Origin: Candidatus Rokuibacteriota bacterium
GTDB lineage: Bacteria; Methylomirabilota; Methylomirabilia; Rokubacteriales; CSP1-6
Length of the DNA: 34,372 nt
Assembly (NCBI GenBank): GCA_005887895.1
Contig: VBPC01000275.1
Span: 1-34,372, forward strand
Direction: 5' to 3'
This document shows positions 1 to 7,298 of the stretch, piece by piece. The position numbers and the translations under genes are program-made. Below the pieces are notes generated by a model. It saw only the letters and a list, made by a program, of their open reading frames with translations, ran no database searches and was not told where the DNA came from. Within the stretch, counting starts at the first letter, position 1, and the number at the start of each line of letters is the position of its first letter.

Positions 1-1
1 C

Positions 2-619
2 CCGGCGGCCACCAAGGCCTTCGACGCGAGCCTCACGCTCTACGCCGAGCACGAGCTGAACGCCTCCACGTTCACCACGCGCGTCGTCACCTCGACCCAG
101 TCCGACATGCACTCGGCGGTGGCGGCCGGCGTCGGCGCGCTCAAGGGGCCGCTGCACGGCGGCGCCGGCGAGGCGGTGATGCGCACGCTGCTGGAGATCG
201 GCGAGGTCGCCAATGTCGACGCGTTCGCCGAGCGCGCGCTGGCCGAGAAGCGCCGGCTCATGGGCTTCGGCCATCGCGTCTACAAGGCCGGCGACCCGCG
301 CGCGGCGATCCTGCGCGGCATGGCCGAGGACGCCTGCCGCCAGTCCGGCCAGTTCAAGTGGTACGAGATGGCCGTGAAGCTCCACGAGCGCATCGGTGCG
401 GCGAAAGGTCTCATCCCCAACGTTGACTTCTATCCCGCTCCACTTTTCTATTCTCTCGGAATCCCGGTCGACCTCTTCACCCCGGTGATCGCGGCCGGGC
501 GCATCGCGGGCTGGGCCGCCAACATCGTCGAGCAGCACGACGACAACCGCCTGATCCGCCCGCGCGCCGATTACGTCGGGCCCAAGCGGCGCGACTGGGT
601 GCCGAGGGAGAAGCGCTAG
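2..619 (+). CDS. prpC: Citrate synthase / 2-methylcitrate synthase, C-terminal part (5' end outside window)
   Basis: Condenses acetyl-CoA or propionyl-CoA with oxaloacetate. The frame is open from base 2, so the N-terminal half lies upstream of the window. Visible family hallmarks are the segment LYAEHELNASTF with the first active-site His, GPLHGGA with the second His, MGFGHRVYK, and IPNVDFYPAP with the catalytic Asp. The TAG stop is three bases before the aconitase-family gene, and a PrpF-type isomerase follows. Citrate synthase followed by an aconitase-like dehydratase and PrpF is the arrangement of the AcnD/PrpF version of the 2-methylcitrate cycle, so propionyl-CoA is the more likely substrate. 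The sequence alone cannot separate PrpC from GltA; the gene symbol rests on context. Confidence 0.87.
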   Translation, partial: PAATKAFDASLTLYAEHELNASTFTTRVVTSTQSDMHSAVAAGVGALKGPLHGGAGEAVMRTLLEIGEVANVDAFAERALAEKRRLMGFGHRVYKAGDPRAAILRGMAEDACRQSGQFKWYEMAVKLHERIGAAKGLIPNVDFYPAPLFYSLGIPVDLFTPVIAAGRIAGWAANIVEQHDDNRLIRPRADYVGPKRRDWVPREKR

Positions 620-622
620 GCC

Positions 623-2509
623 ATGGGCCGCAGTCTCACGCACAAGCTGATCGAGAGCCACCTGGCCGCCGGCAAGGCGGTCGTCGGCGAGGAGATCGGC
701 CTGGGCGTCGACCAGGTACTGCTGACGGACACCAACGGCATCCAGTCGTGGCTGCAGTTCGAGGCGCTCGGCTTCCAGCGGGTGGTCCCCGCCCGCGCGG
801 TGACCTACATCGACCACAACGTCTACCAGGTCGACTCGCGCAACACCGACGACCATCGCTATCTGCAGAGCGTCTCGCGCAAGTACGGCGCGCTGTTCTC
901 CAAGCCCGGCAACGGCATCTGCCACCAGGTGCACATGGAGTCGTTCTCGATTCCCGGCCAGACGCTGCTCGGCACCGACAGCCACACGCCGCTCTGCGGC
1001 GCCGCCGGCATGCTGGCGATCGGCGCCGGCGGTCTCGACGTGGCGGTGGCGATGGGCGGCGGGCCGTACTTCCTGACGATGCCGCCGGTCGTGCGCGTCT
1101 GGCTCACCGGCCGGTTGGCGCCGTGGGTCACCGCCAAGGACGTCATCCTGGAATTGCTCCGGCGCCTGACCGTCAGGGGCGGAACGGGCAAGATCTTCGA
1201 GTACGGCGGGCCGGGCCTGGCCCCGCTGCTCGCCGCCCAGCGGATGACGATCGCCAACATGGGGGCCGAGCTCGGGCTGACGACCAGCGTGTTCCCGAGC
1301 GACGAGGTCACGCGCTCGTTCTTCACGCGGCTCGGCCGGCCCGACGACTGGCGCCCGGCCGCCCCCGACGCCGACGCGGCGTACGACGACCAGATCGAGC
1401 TCGACCTCTCGGCGATCGGTCCGCTGGTCGCGCTGCCCGGCTCGCCGGATCGCGTGGTGCCGGTCGAGGAGGTCGCCGGCACGGTGATCGAGCAGGTCGC
1501 CGTCGGCTCCTGCACGAACGGCTCCTGGCACGACATGGCCTCCGTGGCCGACGTGCTGCGCGGCCGGCGCGTGCATCCGTCGATCTCGTTCGTGCTGTTC
1601 CCGGGCAGCCATCGAATTCTGGAGACGATGGCCCGCGAGGGGCTGCTGGCCGACGTGCTGGCCGCCGGCGCGCTCGTCTTCCCCGGCCGCAGCGGCGTGA
1701 AGGGCGACGAGGTCTATCTCTGCTCGTCGGTCGTGGCCGCCGCCTCCGCGCTGACCGGCGTCATCACCGATCCGCGCACGCTCGGCGCGCCGGCGCCGGT
1801 GAGGCTGCCGACGCAGTTCGCCGCCTCGACGGCGGGCGTCGTTCCGCCCGACGGCGGGGGCGAGATCGTGCGCGGGCCGAACATCAAGCCGGTGCCGCTC
1901 GGCGAGCCGGTCGCCGAGACGCTGGAGGCCTCGGTGCTGCTCAAGCTCGGCGACAAGGTGTCGACCGACGACATCTCGCCGGCCGGCGCCGCGGCGCTGA
2001 TGTTCCGCTCCAACATCCCGGCCATCGCCGAGTTCTCGTTCAAGTACGTCGATCCCGAGTTCGTGGCGCGCGCCAGGGCGGCCGGCAGCGGCATCATCGT
2101 GGGCGGCGAGACCTACGGCCAGGGCTCCTCGCGCGAGGTGGCGGCCATCGCGCCCATGGCGCTGGGCGTGCGCGCCGTCCTCGCGAAGTCGTTCGCCCGC
2201 ATCCACCGCTCGAACCTGATCAACTGGGGCGTGGTGCCGCTCGTCTTCGACGACCCGGCCGCCGCGGACGGCATCGAGCGCGACGACCGGCTGCGGCTCG
2301 ACGGTCTGCGCACGGCGCTGACGGCCGGCGGTCGCGTGCCGATCGAGAACACGCGCAGCGGCGCGCGCTTCACCGCCTCGTGCGTGCTGACGCCGCGCGA
2401 GCGCGACATCCTCCTGGCCGGCGGCATCCTCGCCCACACACGGAGCCGGCCCGCTTCTGAAGCCGGCCCCCCACGAAGCGACGCGGGCTGGAGGTCCCCG
2501 CTCCCATGA
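623..2509 (+). CDS. Aconitase-family hydratase (probable 2-methylcitrate dehydratase) lacking the CxxC cluster ligands
   Basis: A 628-residue aconitase-family protein of the short bacterial type. Conserved blocks include GNGICHQVH, GTDSHTP, KDVILELLRR, VGSCTNG with Cys297, then the swivel domain with STDDISPAG and GQGSSREVAA. In the family the cluster ligands are one Cys in VGSCTN and two in a CGPCIG motif. Here the sequence passes from AAGALV directly to FPGRSGVKGDE near residues 350-354, so the CGPCIG block and roughly 30 residues around it are missing in frame. ATG 623 has a purine-rich stretch upstream (GGGAGAAG). The stop overlaps the PrpF start (ATGA). By context the substrate would be 2-methylcitrate, but without two of three cluster ligands normal activity is doubtful unless the gap is an assembly error. 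Confidence 0.88.
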   Translation: MGRSLTHKLIESHLAAGKAVVGEEIGLGVDQVLLTDTNGIQSWLQFEALGFQRVVPARAVTYIDHNVYQVDSRNTDDHRYLQSVSRKYGALFSKPGNGICHQVHMESFSIPGQTLLGTDSHTPLCGAAGMLAIGAGGLDVAVAMGGGPYFLTMPPVVRVWLTGRLAPWVTAKDVILELLRRLTVRGGTGKIFEYGGPGLAPLLAAQRMTIANMGAELGLTTSVFPSDEVTRSFFTRLGRPDDWRPAAPDADAAYDDQIELDLSAIGPLVALPGSPDRVVPVEEVAGTVIEQVAVGSCTNGSWHDMASVADVLRGRRVHPSISFVLFPGSHRILETMAREGLLADVLAAGALVFPGRSGVKGDEVYLCSSVVAAASALTGVITDPRTLGAPAPVRLPTQFAASTAGVVPPDGGGEIVRGPNIKPVPLGEPVAETLEASVLLKLGDKVSTDDISPAGAAALMFRSNIPAIAEFSFKYVDPEFVARARAAGSGIIVGGETYGQGSSREVAAIAPMALGVRAVLAKSFARIHRSNLINWGVVPLVFDDPAAADGIERDDRLRLDGLRTALTAGGRVPIENTRSGARFTASCVLTPRERDILLAGGILAHTRSRPASEAGPPRSDAGWRSPLP

Positions 2510-3603
2510 AACAGCAGAAGCTCCGCGCGGTGTACATGCGAGGCGGAACGAGCCGCTGCCTGGTGTTTCGCGCCGAGGACCTGCCGGCGCCGGGGCCGGC
2601 CCGCGACGCGATCCTGCTCGCCGCGCTCGGCAGTCCCGATCCCTACGGCCGGCAGCTCGACGGCCTCGGCGGCGGCATCTCGTCGCTGTCCAAGGCCTGC
2701 ATCATCGGGCCGCCCACGCTGCCCGGCACCGACGTCGACTACACGTTCGCCCAGGTCGAGGTGAAGAAGGCGTTCGTGGACTACGCGGGCAACTGCGGTA
2801 ACTGCTCGTCGGCCGTGGGACCGTTTGCCATCGACGAGGGGCTGGTGCGCGCCACCGAGGGCGTCACCCGCGTGCGCATCCACAACACGAACACGAAGAA
2901 GCTGATCGTGGCGCACGTTCCCGTCGAGGACGGCGAGGCGGCGGTGCGCGGCGACTTCGAGCTGGCCGGCGTCGCCGGCCGCGGCGCCCGCATCGCGCTC
3001 GATTTCGTCGAGCCCGGCGGCGCCGGCACCGGGCGGCTGCTGCCGACCGGCCGGCCGCGCGACGTCGTCGGCGGCGTCGAGGTGTCCTGCGTGGACGCGA
3101 CCAACCCGGTCGTCTTCGTGCGCGCGCGCGACCTGGGCGTCACCGGCACCGAGACGCCGCCGGCCGTCGACGCCGATCACGATCTGGCGGCGCGGCTGGA
3201 GAAGCTGCGCGTCGAGGCCGCCGCGCTGATGGGCATGGCCGAGAGCGCGGCGGTGCCCAAGATCGCCTTCGTGGCGCCGCCGATCGACACGATCGCGCTC
3301 GACGGCATTCGCTACCCGGCCGACGCCGCCGACGTGGTCGGCCGCGCGATCTCCATGGGCAACTGTCACCGCGCCTTCCCGCTCACCGTCGCCATGTGCC
3401 TGGCCGTCGCCGCCCGCATCGACGGCACGCTCGTCCACGAGGCCGCCCGCAAGCATCCCGGCGACGTACGTCTAGCGCATCCCTCCGGCGTGCTGCCGCT
3501 CGACGCCGCCGTGACCCTGCGGCACGGCGCGCCGTGGGCCGAGCGCGTGACCGTGTATCGCAGCGCCCGTCGCTTGATGGAAGGCTTCGTCCGGGTTCCC
3601 TGA
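2506..3603 (+). CDS. prpF: PrpF-family 2-methylaconitate isomerase
   Basis: PrpF isomerises trans-2-methylaconitate to the cis form and is needed when the Fe-S dehydratase AcnD replaces PrpD in propionate degradation. The 365-residue protein starts with the family hallmark YMRGGTSRCLVF, carries the active-site block FVDYAGNCGNCSSAVG (two Cys of the proline-racemase-like fold) and ends with SMGNCHRAFPLTVAMCLAVAA and HPSGVLPLD. Length matches the family (about 350-400). The ATG overlaps the stop of the aconitase-family gene by four bases, indicating translational coupling. Family assignment is strong; the exact substrate is inferred from the gene order, and PrpF relatives also act on other tricarboxylates. 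Confidence 0.88.
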   Translation: MKQQKLRAVYMRGGTSRCLVFRAEDLPAPGPARDAILLAALGSPDPYGRQLDGLGGGISSLSKACIIGPPTLPGTDVDYTFAQVEVKKAFVDYAGNCGNCSSAVGPFAIDEGLVRATEGVTRVRIHNTNTKKLIVAHVPVEDGEAAVRGDFELAGVAGRGARIALDFVEPGGAGTGRLLPTGRPRDVVGGVEVSCVDATNPVVFVRARDLGVTGTETPPAVDADHDLAARLEKLRVEAAALMGMAESAAVPKIAFVAPPIDTIALDGIRYPADAADVVGRAISMGNCHRAFPLTVAMCLAVAARIDGTLVHEAARKHPGDVRLAHPSGVLPLDAAVTLRHGAPWAERVTVYRSARRLMEGFVRVP

Positions 3604-3607
3604 GCCG

Positions 3608-4153
3608 ATGAGCCGGCTCTTCTTCGTCCTCGACGGCGGCGAAATGGTCAAGCGGCGCACCCAGGTGCCGAAGGGCTCGGTCGTCGAGGCGTGGCCGGAC
3701 ATGCAGGTCGGCGGCGGCACCTTCTGGGTCGGCGAGGAATCCAAGAGCCTGCTCGACGCCGCCGGCCCGGCGCCGATGCCGGCCAGCGTCAGCGTGCCGG
3801 CCGACGCGGTGCCGATCTTCTACGGTCCGCGGCTGTGCGACCTCGAGTCGCTGCCGCGCGAGGAGTCGCTGCGCGCGCGCGTGCTGTCGGCCCACGGGGT
3901 GGCGGTGGCGTGGATCACGCTCGACCGTGACGGCCAGCGCGTCGCCCACGAGCCGAAGACGCTCGACGAGCCGATCTTCCACCTGCGCCGTCCCGGCGGC
4001 GGCGCCGGCCACGTGTGGCGCCTGTTCCGCACGAAGGCCGACGCGGCCGCGTGGATGGAGCAGACGTACGGCGCCGACTCCGAGGGCGCCGAGTGGGCGC
4101 GCGCGCTGCCCGCCGAGGACTTCGACGCGCTCGTCAAGCGCCACGCCGGCTGA
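3608..4153 (+). CDS. Conserved-looking hypothetical protein in the methylcitrate operon
   Basis: A 181-residue protein I do not recognise. It starts four bases after the prpF stop and ends six bases before the acyltransferase, so it is probably cotranscribed. No signal peptide or membrane segment is visible and only one Cys (GPRLCDLESLP). The middle region (about residues 65-130) contains a strand-rich stretch ending in PIFHLRRPGGGAGHVWRLFR. The C-terminal part is helical and charged, with two Trp-containing segments, AAWMEQTYGADS and AEWARALP. Base composition and codon use match its neighbours, so it looks like a real gene. Its place beside PrpF suggests a role linked to methylcitrate metabolism, but no function can be read from the sequence. 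Confidence 0.72.
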   Translation: MSRLFFVLDGGEMVKRRTQVPKGSVVEAWPDMQVGGGTFWVGEESKSLLDAAGPAPMPASVSVPADAVPIFYGPRLCDLESLPREESLRARVLSAHGVAVAWITLDRDGQRVAHEPKTLDEPIFHLRRPGGGAGHVWRLFRTKADAAAWMEQTYGADSEGAEWARALPAEDFDALVKRHAG

Positions 4154-4159
4154 GGGCGC

Positions 4160-5554
4160 ATGAGCCGTCCCGTCGCGCCCGACCGCCTCGATCGCTTCTA
4201 CCGCGCCGTGCGCGGCGTCGCGCGCTTCTGGCTGTGGTTCCTGTTCAAGTCGGTCGACGTGCGCCATCCCGAGCGCGTGCCCGCCGGCGGCCCCATCCTC
4301 CTCTGCGTCAATCATCCGAACAACCTCATCGACTCGCTGATCGTCGGCGCGGTGCTGCAGCGCAAGGTGCACTACCTGACCACCGCCGCGCTCTTCCGTC
4401 GTCCGCTCCTGGCGCGCTTCCTGCTGGCCTGCGGCGCCATCCCGGTCTATCGCCGCCAGGACGACCCCGCCCACGCGGAGCGCAACGTCGACACGTTCGC
4501 CGCCTGCCAGGCGGCGTTCGCGCACGGCCGGCTGGTGGCGATCTATCCGGAGGGCACGACGCACGCCGAGGCTCGCGTGCAGCGCATCAAGACGGGCGCC
4601 GCCCGCATCGCGCTCGCCTACGAGTCCGAGCACCCGGGCGAGCTGGCGATGGTCCCGGTCGGGCTCTCGTTCGAGGCGCGCAAGTCGTTCCGCAGCCGGG
4701 TGCTGGTGGCCTTCGGCGAGCCGATCCACCCCGCCGCCTACCTCGGGGCGTGGCGCGAGGATCCGGTGAAGGCGGTGGACGCGCTGACGCGCGACCTGCA
4801 GTGGGCGATGGAGGCGCAGGTCGTCAACGTCGAGCGGATCGACGATCAGCGCCTCCTGCGGGCGGTCGAGGAGCTGTACCGCGACGAGCTGACCGCGCAG
4901 GTGATGGAATCGCGCGGCCTCGCGCGCCGCGACGTCGACCCCGTGCGCCTGTCGCGCTCGATCGCCGACGCCGTGCGCCACTTCAAGGCCGGCGACCCCG
5001 CGCGCGTGGAGATGCTCTGGCAGCGCATCGAGGCCTATCGCTCGCTGCTGGCGCAGCACCACGTGCGCGACGGGGTCGTCCGCGCCCGGCGCGAGAAGCT
5101 GCCGGCGCGGACGCGGCTGGTCTACTCGTGGGACGCGATCGTGGGCTTTCCGTTCTTCGGGTACGGCATCCTCGTCAACGCGCTGCCGTACTTCCTCCCC
5201 CGCTGGCTGGCGCACCGGACGGCGCGCAAGGAGACCGATTACGCCACGACGCGACTGCTGGCCAGCGTGGTGGCGTTTCCGCTCTTCTGGGGGCTGGAGA
5301 CCTGGCTCGTGTGGCGCGCGGCCGGGGCCGCCTGGGCCGCGGCCTTCGCGCTCTCGCTGCCGCTCTCCGGCACGATCGCGTATCGTTACCTGATCGGCGC
5401 CGGCTGGCTCCGCGCCAGGCTGCGCTTCGCGGCGCTGGCGGCGCTGCACGGCCAGACGGCCCGCCGCCTGGTCGCCGAGCGCGAGGCCATCGTCGCCGAG
5501 CTCGAGCGCGCGAGGCAGGACTATCTCGCCGCCACGAGAGGGAGCAGCTTTTGA
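4160..5554 (+). CDS. PlsC-like glycerolipid acyltransferase, membrane bound
   Basis: Member of the 1-acylglycerol-3-phosphate/glycerol-3-phosphate acyltransferase superfamily, which moves acyl groups to lysophospholipids at the inner membrane. The catalytic motif is NHPNNLID, with His52 and Asp58 (spacing HX5D as in the SCT1/GPT2-like branch), and the substrate motif is IYPEGTTH with Glu131. A short hydrophobic segment precedes the motif (about residues 21-30) and two or three membrane segments lie near residues 330-410. A charged tail follows. At 464 residues it is longer than plain PlsC (about 240), the extra part being the C-terminal membrane region. ATG 4160 follows the preceding stop by six bases. 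The stop overlaps the TTG start of the next gene. Confidence 0.82.
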   Translation: MSRPVAPDRLDRFYRAVRGVARFWLWFLFKSVDVRHPERVPAGGPILLCVNHPNNLIDSLIVGAVLQRKVHYLTTAALFRRPLLARFLLACGAIPVYRRQDDPAHAERNVDTFAACQAAFAHGRLVAIYPEGTTHAEARVQRIKTGAARIALAYESEHPGELAMVPVGLSFEARKSFRSRVLVAFGEPIHPAAYLGAWREDPVKAVDALTRDLQWAMEAQVVNVERIDDQRLLRAVEELYRDELTAQVMESRGLARRDVDPVRLSRSIADAVRHFKAGDPARVEMLWQRIEAYRSLLAQHHVRDGVVRARREKLPARTRLVYSWDAIVGFPFFGYGILVNALPYFLPRWLAHRTARKETDYATTRLLASVVAFPLFWGLETWLVWRAAGAAWAAAFALSLPLSGTIAYRYLIGAGWLRARLRFAALAALHGQTARRLVAEREAIVAELERARQDYLAATRGSSF

Positions 5555-6516
5555 CCGTCCATCGCCTGGAGGAGATGTCCACGCCGGCGCTCGATGCGCT
5601 GGAGCGCGCCCGCACCGTCGTGGTGCTCACCGTCAGCCCGCTGGAGGCGCACGGGCCCCACCTGCCCGTCGGCGTCGACGCGTTCGCGGCCCGCCACTTC
5701 GCCGAGACCATCGCCGAGCGGCTGGTGAGCGCCCGCCCCGGCTGGTCGGTGGTGCTGGCGCCCACGCTGCATCTCGGCTCCTTCACCTTCGAGGCGGCCG
5801 GCACGATCGCCGTGCGCCAGCGGGTCGTGCGCGACGCGCTGGTCGATTACGGCGCGGCGCTCGCCCGCAGCGGCTTCCGCTTCATCCTCGTCGCCAACGG
5901 CCATGCCGGGCCCGGCCATCTCACCGCGCTCGACGAGGCGGCCACGATCGTCTCCCGTCGCCACGGCGTGACGATGGCGTCGTTCACCGGTCACCTGGCG
6001 TGGGAGTTCCTGCGCGGGCGCTACGTGCGCGCGATCGAGGACGAGCTGGGCCGCGGGCTCACCGCCGACGAGCGGGCGGCCTTCGCCGAGGACGCCCACG
6101 GCGGCTGGTGGGAGACCTCGCTGATGCTGCTGCTGCGTCCGGATCTCGTGCACGACTCGTTTCGCACGCTGCCGCCCGCGCGCTACTCACTGGCCCGGCG
6201 CCTCGTGCCGAACTATCCGCTGAAGAACGGCGGCCTGGGCTACGTCGGCCACCCCGCGCTCGCCGATCCCGCCTTCGCGAAGGCGACGACGGAGGTGCTC
6301 ATGCGCGAGGCGCTGGCCATCGTCGAGGGCCTCCTCGACGGCCGCCTCGAGCCTGCCGACCGCCACTCGCCGTTCTTCCAGGTCCCGTTCTTCCGCACGA
6401 ACTTCTGGCGCACCGCCGGATTGACCACGGCCGCCGTCGCGGCTACAGCAGGGCTGCTCGGGTGGTTGCGGAGTCGGAGCCGGCAACCTTCTAAATCAGC
6501 CCACCCACGCCCCTAA
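5551..6516 (+). CDS. Creatininase-family amidohydrolase with C-terminal hydrophobic tail
   Basis: Zinc-dependent hydrolase of the creatininase/MftE superfamily. The motif SPLEAHGPHLPVGVD supplies Glu32, His34 and Asp43 as metal ligands, NGHAGPGH (His118) the next ligand region, and DAHGGWWETS the later acidic segment. TTG 5551 is chosen because it overlaps the previous stop (TTGA) behind a purine-rich GAGAGGGAG; ATG 5575 is an alternative start. The protein is 321 residues, longer than usual, because of a tail with a hydrophobic stretch (about residues 290-306, TAGLTTAAVAATAGLLGWL) followed by RSRSR, which could be a membrane anchor. The last residues are encoded by a repeated element also found near 31741. 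The substrate is unknown; creatinine itself is unlikely to be assumed for such homologues. Confidence 0.82.
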   Translation: MTVHRLEEMSTPALDALERARTVVVLTVSPLEAHGPHLPVGVDAFAARHFAETIAERLVSARPGWSVVLAPTLHLGSFTFEAAGTIAVRQRVVRDALVDYGAALARSGFRFILVANGHAGPGHLTALDEAATIVSRRHGVTMASFTGHLAWEFLRGRYVRAIEDELGRGLTADERAAFAEDAHGGWWETSLMLLLRPDLVHDSFRTLPPARYSLARRLVPNYPLKNGGLGYVGHPALADPAFAKATTEVLMREALAIVEGLLDGRLEPADRHSPFFQVPFFRTNFWRTAGLTTAAVAATAGLLGWLRSRSRQPSKSAHPRP

Positions 6517-6542
6517 CCGTGTAAGCGCCTCCGCTACAAATG
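6474..6542 (+). repeat. Copy A of a 55-nt element found ahead of two unrelated genes
   Basis: Bases 6488-6542 match 31756-31810 at about 45 of 55 positions without gaps, and TCGGAGCC just upstream (6474-6481) is also shared. The best-conserved core is CCGTGTAAGCGCC. It contains a small hairpin, GTA-A-GCG (6521-6527) pairing with CGCTAC (6532-6537) with one bulged A. The loop is CCTC here and CCGT in the other copy. The hairpin ends two bases before the ATG in both places. No Shine-Dalgarno sequence separates it from the start. The left part overlaps the 3' end of the creatininase gene. Confidence 0.72.
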
Positions 6543-7298
6543 TCGGGCGACCTCGTCTTACTCGAACCGGCCGCCGACGGCGTCCTCCGGCTCACCCTCA
6601 ACCGCCCGGAGGCCCTCAACGCGCTCGATCGCGACCTGACGTCGGCGCTGGAGCAGGCGCTCGAGCGCGTGGCGATGATGAGCGACGTGCGCGTGCTGCT
6701 CGTCGCCGGCCGCGGCCGCGCGTTCTGTGCCGGCAACGACATCAAGGAGATGGAGACGATCACCGGCGACGAGGCGCAGGCGCTGGCCACGCGACAGGCC
6801 GTGCTCATGGATCGCTTCTCGCGATTGTCGCCGGTGACGGTGGCCGTCATCGACGGCCACGCCCTCGGCGGCGGTCTGATGCTGGCCGTCGCCCAGGACC
6901 TGCGCCTCGCCTCCGACCGCGCGCGCCTGGGCCTGCCGGAGGTCACGCTCGGCTTCAACCCCGGCTACGGCATCGCGCGTCTCCTCGACATCGCCGGCGG
7001 CGCGCACGGCCGTGATCTCCTGCTCACCGGTCGCATCGTGCACGCCAGCGAGGCGCTGCGCATGGGTCTGGTCAATCGCGTGGTGGCGCCGCCGACGCTC
7101 GAAGCCAGCGCGCTGAAGTGGGCGGGCGAGATCGCCTCCGCGCCCCGCGAGGGCCTCGCCGCGACGAAGGAGATCGTCGCCGCCATCCGCGCCGGCACGA
7201 AGGGTCGTGAGCCCGAAGCCTACGGCGCCGCGCTGAGGACGAGCGAGGCCGCGCGCGCCCGCATCCGCGCCTTCGCGGCACGCCGGAAGAAGAGCTAG
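6540..7298 (+). CDS. Enoyl-CoA hydratase/isomerase-family protein
   Basis: Crotonase-fold protein of 252 residues, near the normal family length. The oxyanion-hole segment AGRGRAFCAGNDIKEM and the block GHALGGGLMLAVAQD followed by GLPEVTLGFNPGYG are clear. In typical hydratases the first catalytic Glu follows the GGG run (GGGCE); here that place holds Met114 (GGGLM). The second Glu (LPEV) is kept. This suggests an isomerase, hydrolase or other crotonase reaction, or a weak hydratase. The ATG sits two bases after a conserved hairpin and has no ribosome-binding site. It is separated from the creatininase by 23 bases. Its stop TAG shares the palindrome CTAG with the stop of the convergent signalling gene. 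Confidence 0.85.
   Translation: MSGDLVLLEPAADGVLRLTLNRPEALNALDRDLTSALEQALERVAMMSDVRVLLVAGRGRAFCAGNDIKEMETITGDEAQALATRQAVLMDRFSRLSPVTVAVIDGHALGGGLMLAVAQDLRLASDRARLGLPEVTLGFNPGYGIARLLDIAGGAHGRDLLLTGRIVHASEALRMGLVNRVVAPPTLEASALKWAGEIASAPREGLAATKEIVAAIRAGTKGREPEAYGAALRTSEAARARIRAFAARRKKS

Noticed and set aside
3383..5449. A 688-residue minus-strand ORF opposite the acyltransferase
   Set aside because: Arg-rich antisense shadow; the plus strand has clear enzyme motifs with coupled starts and stops.
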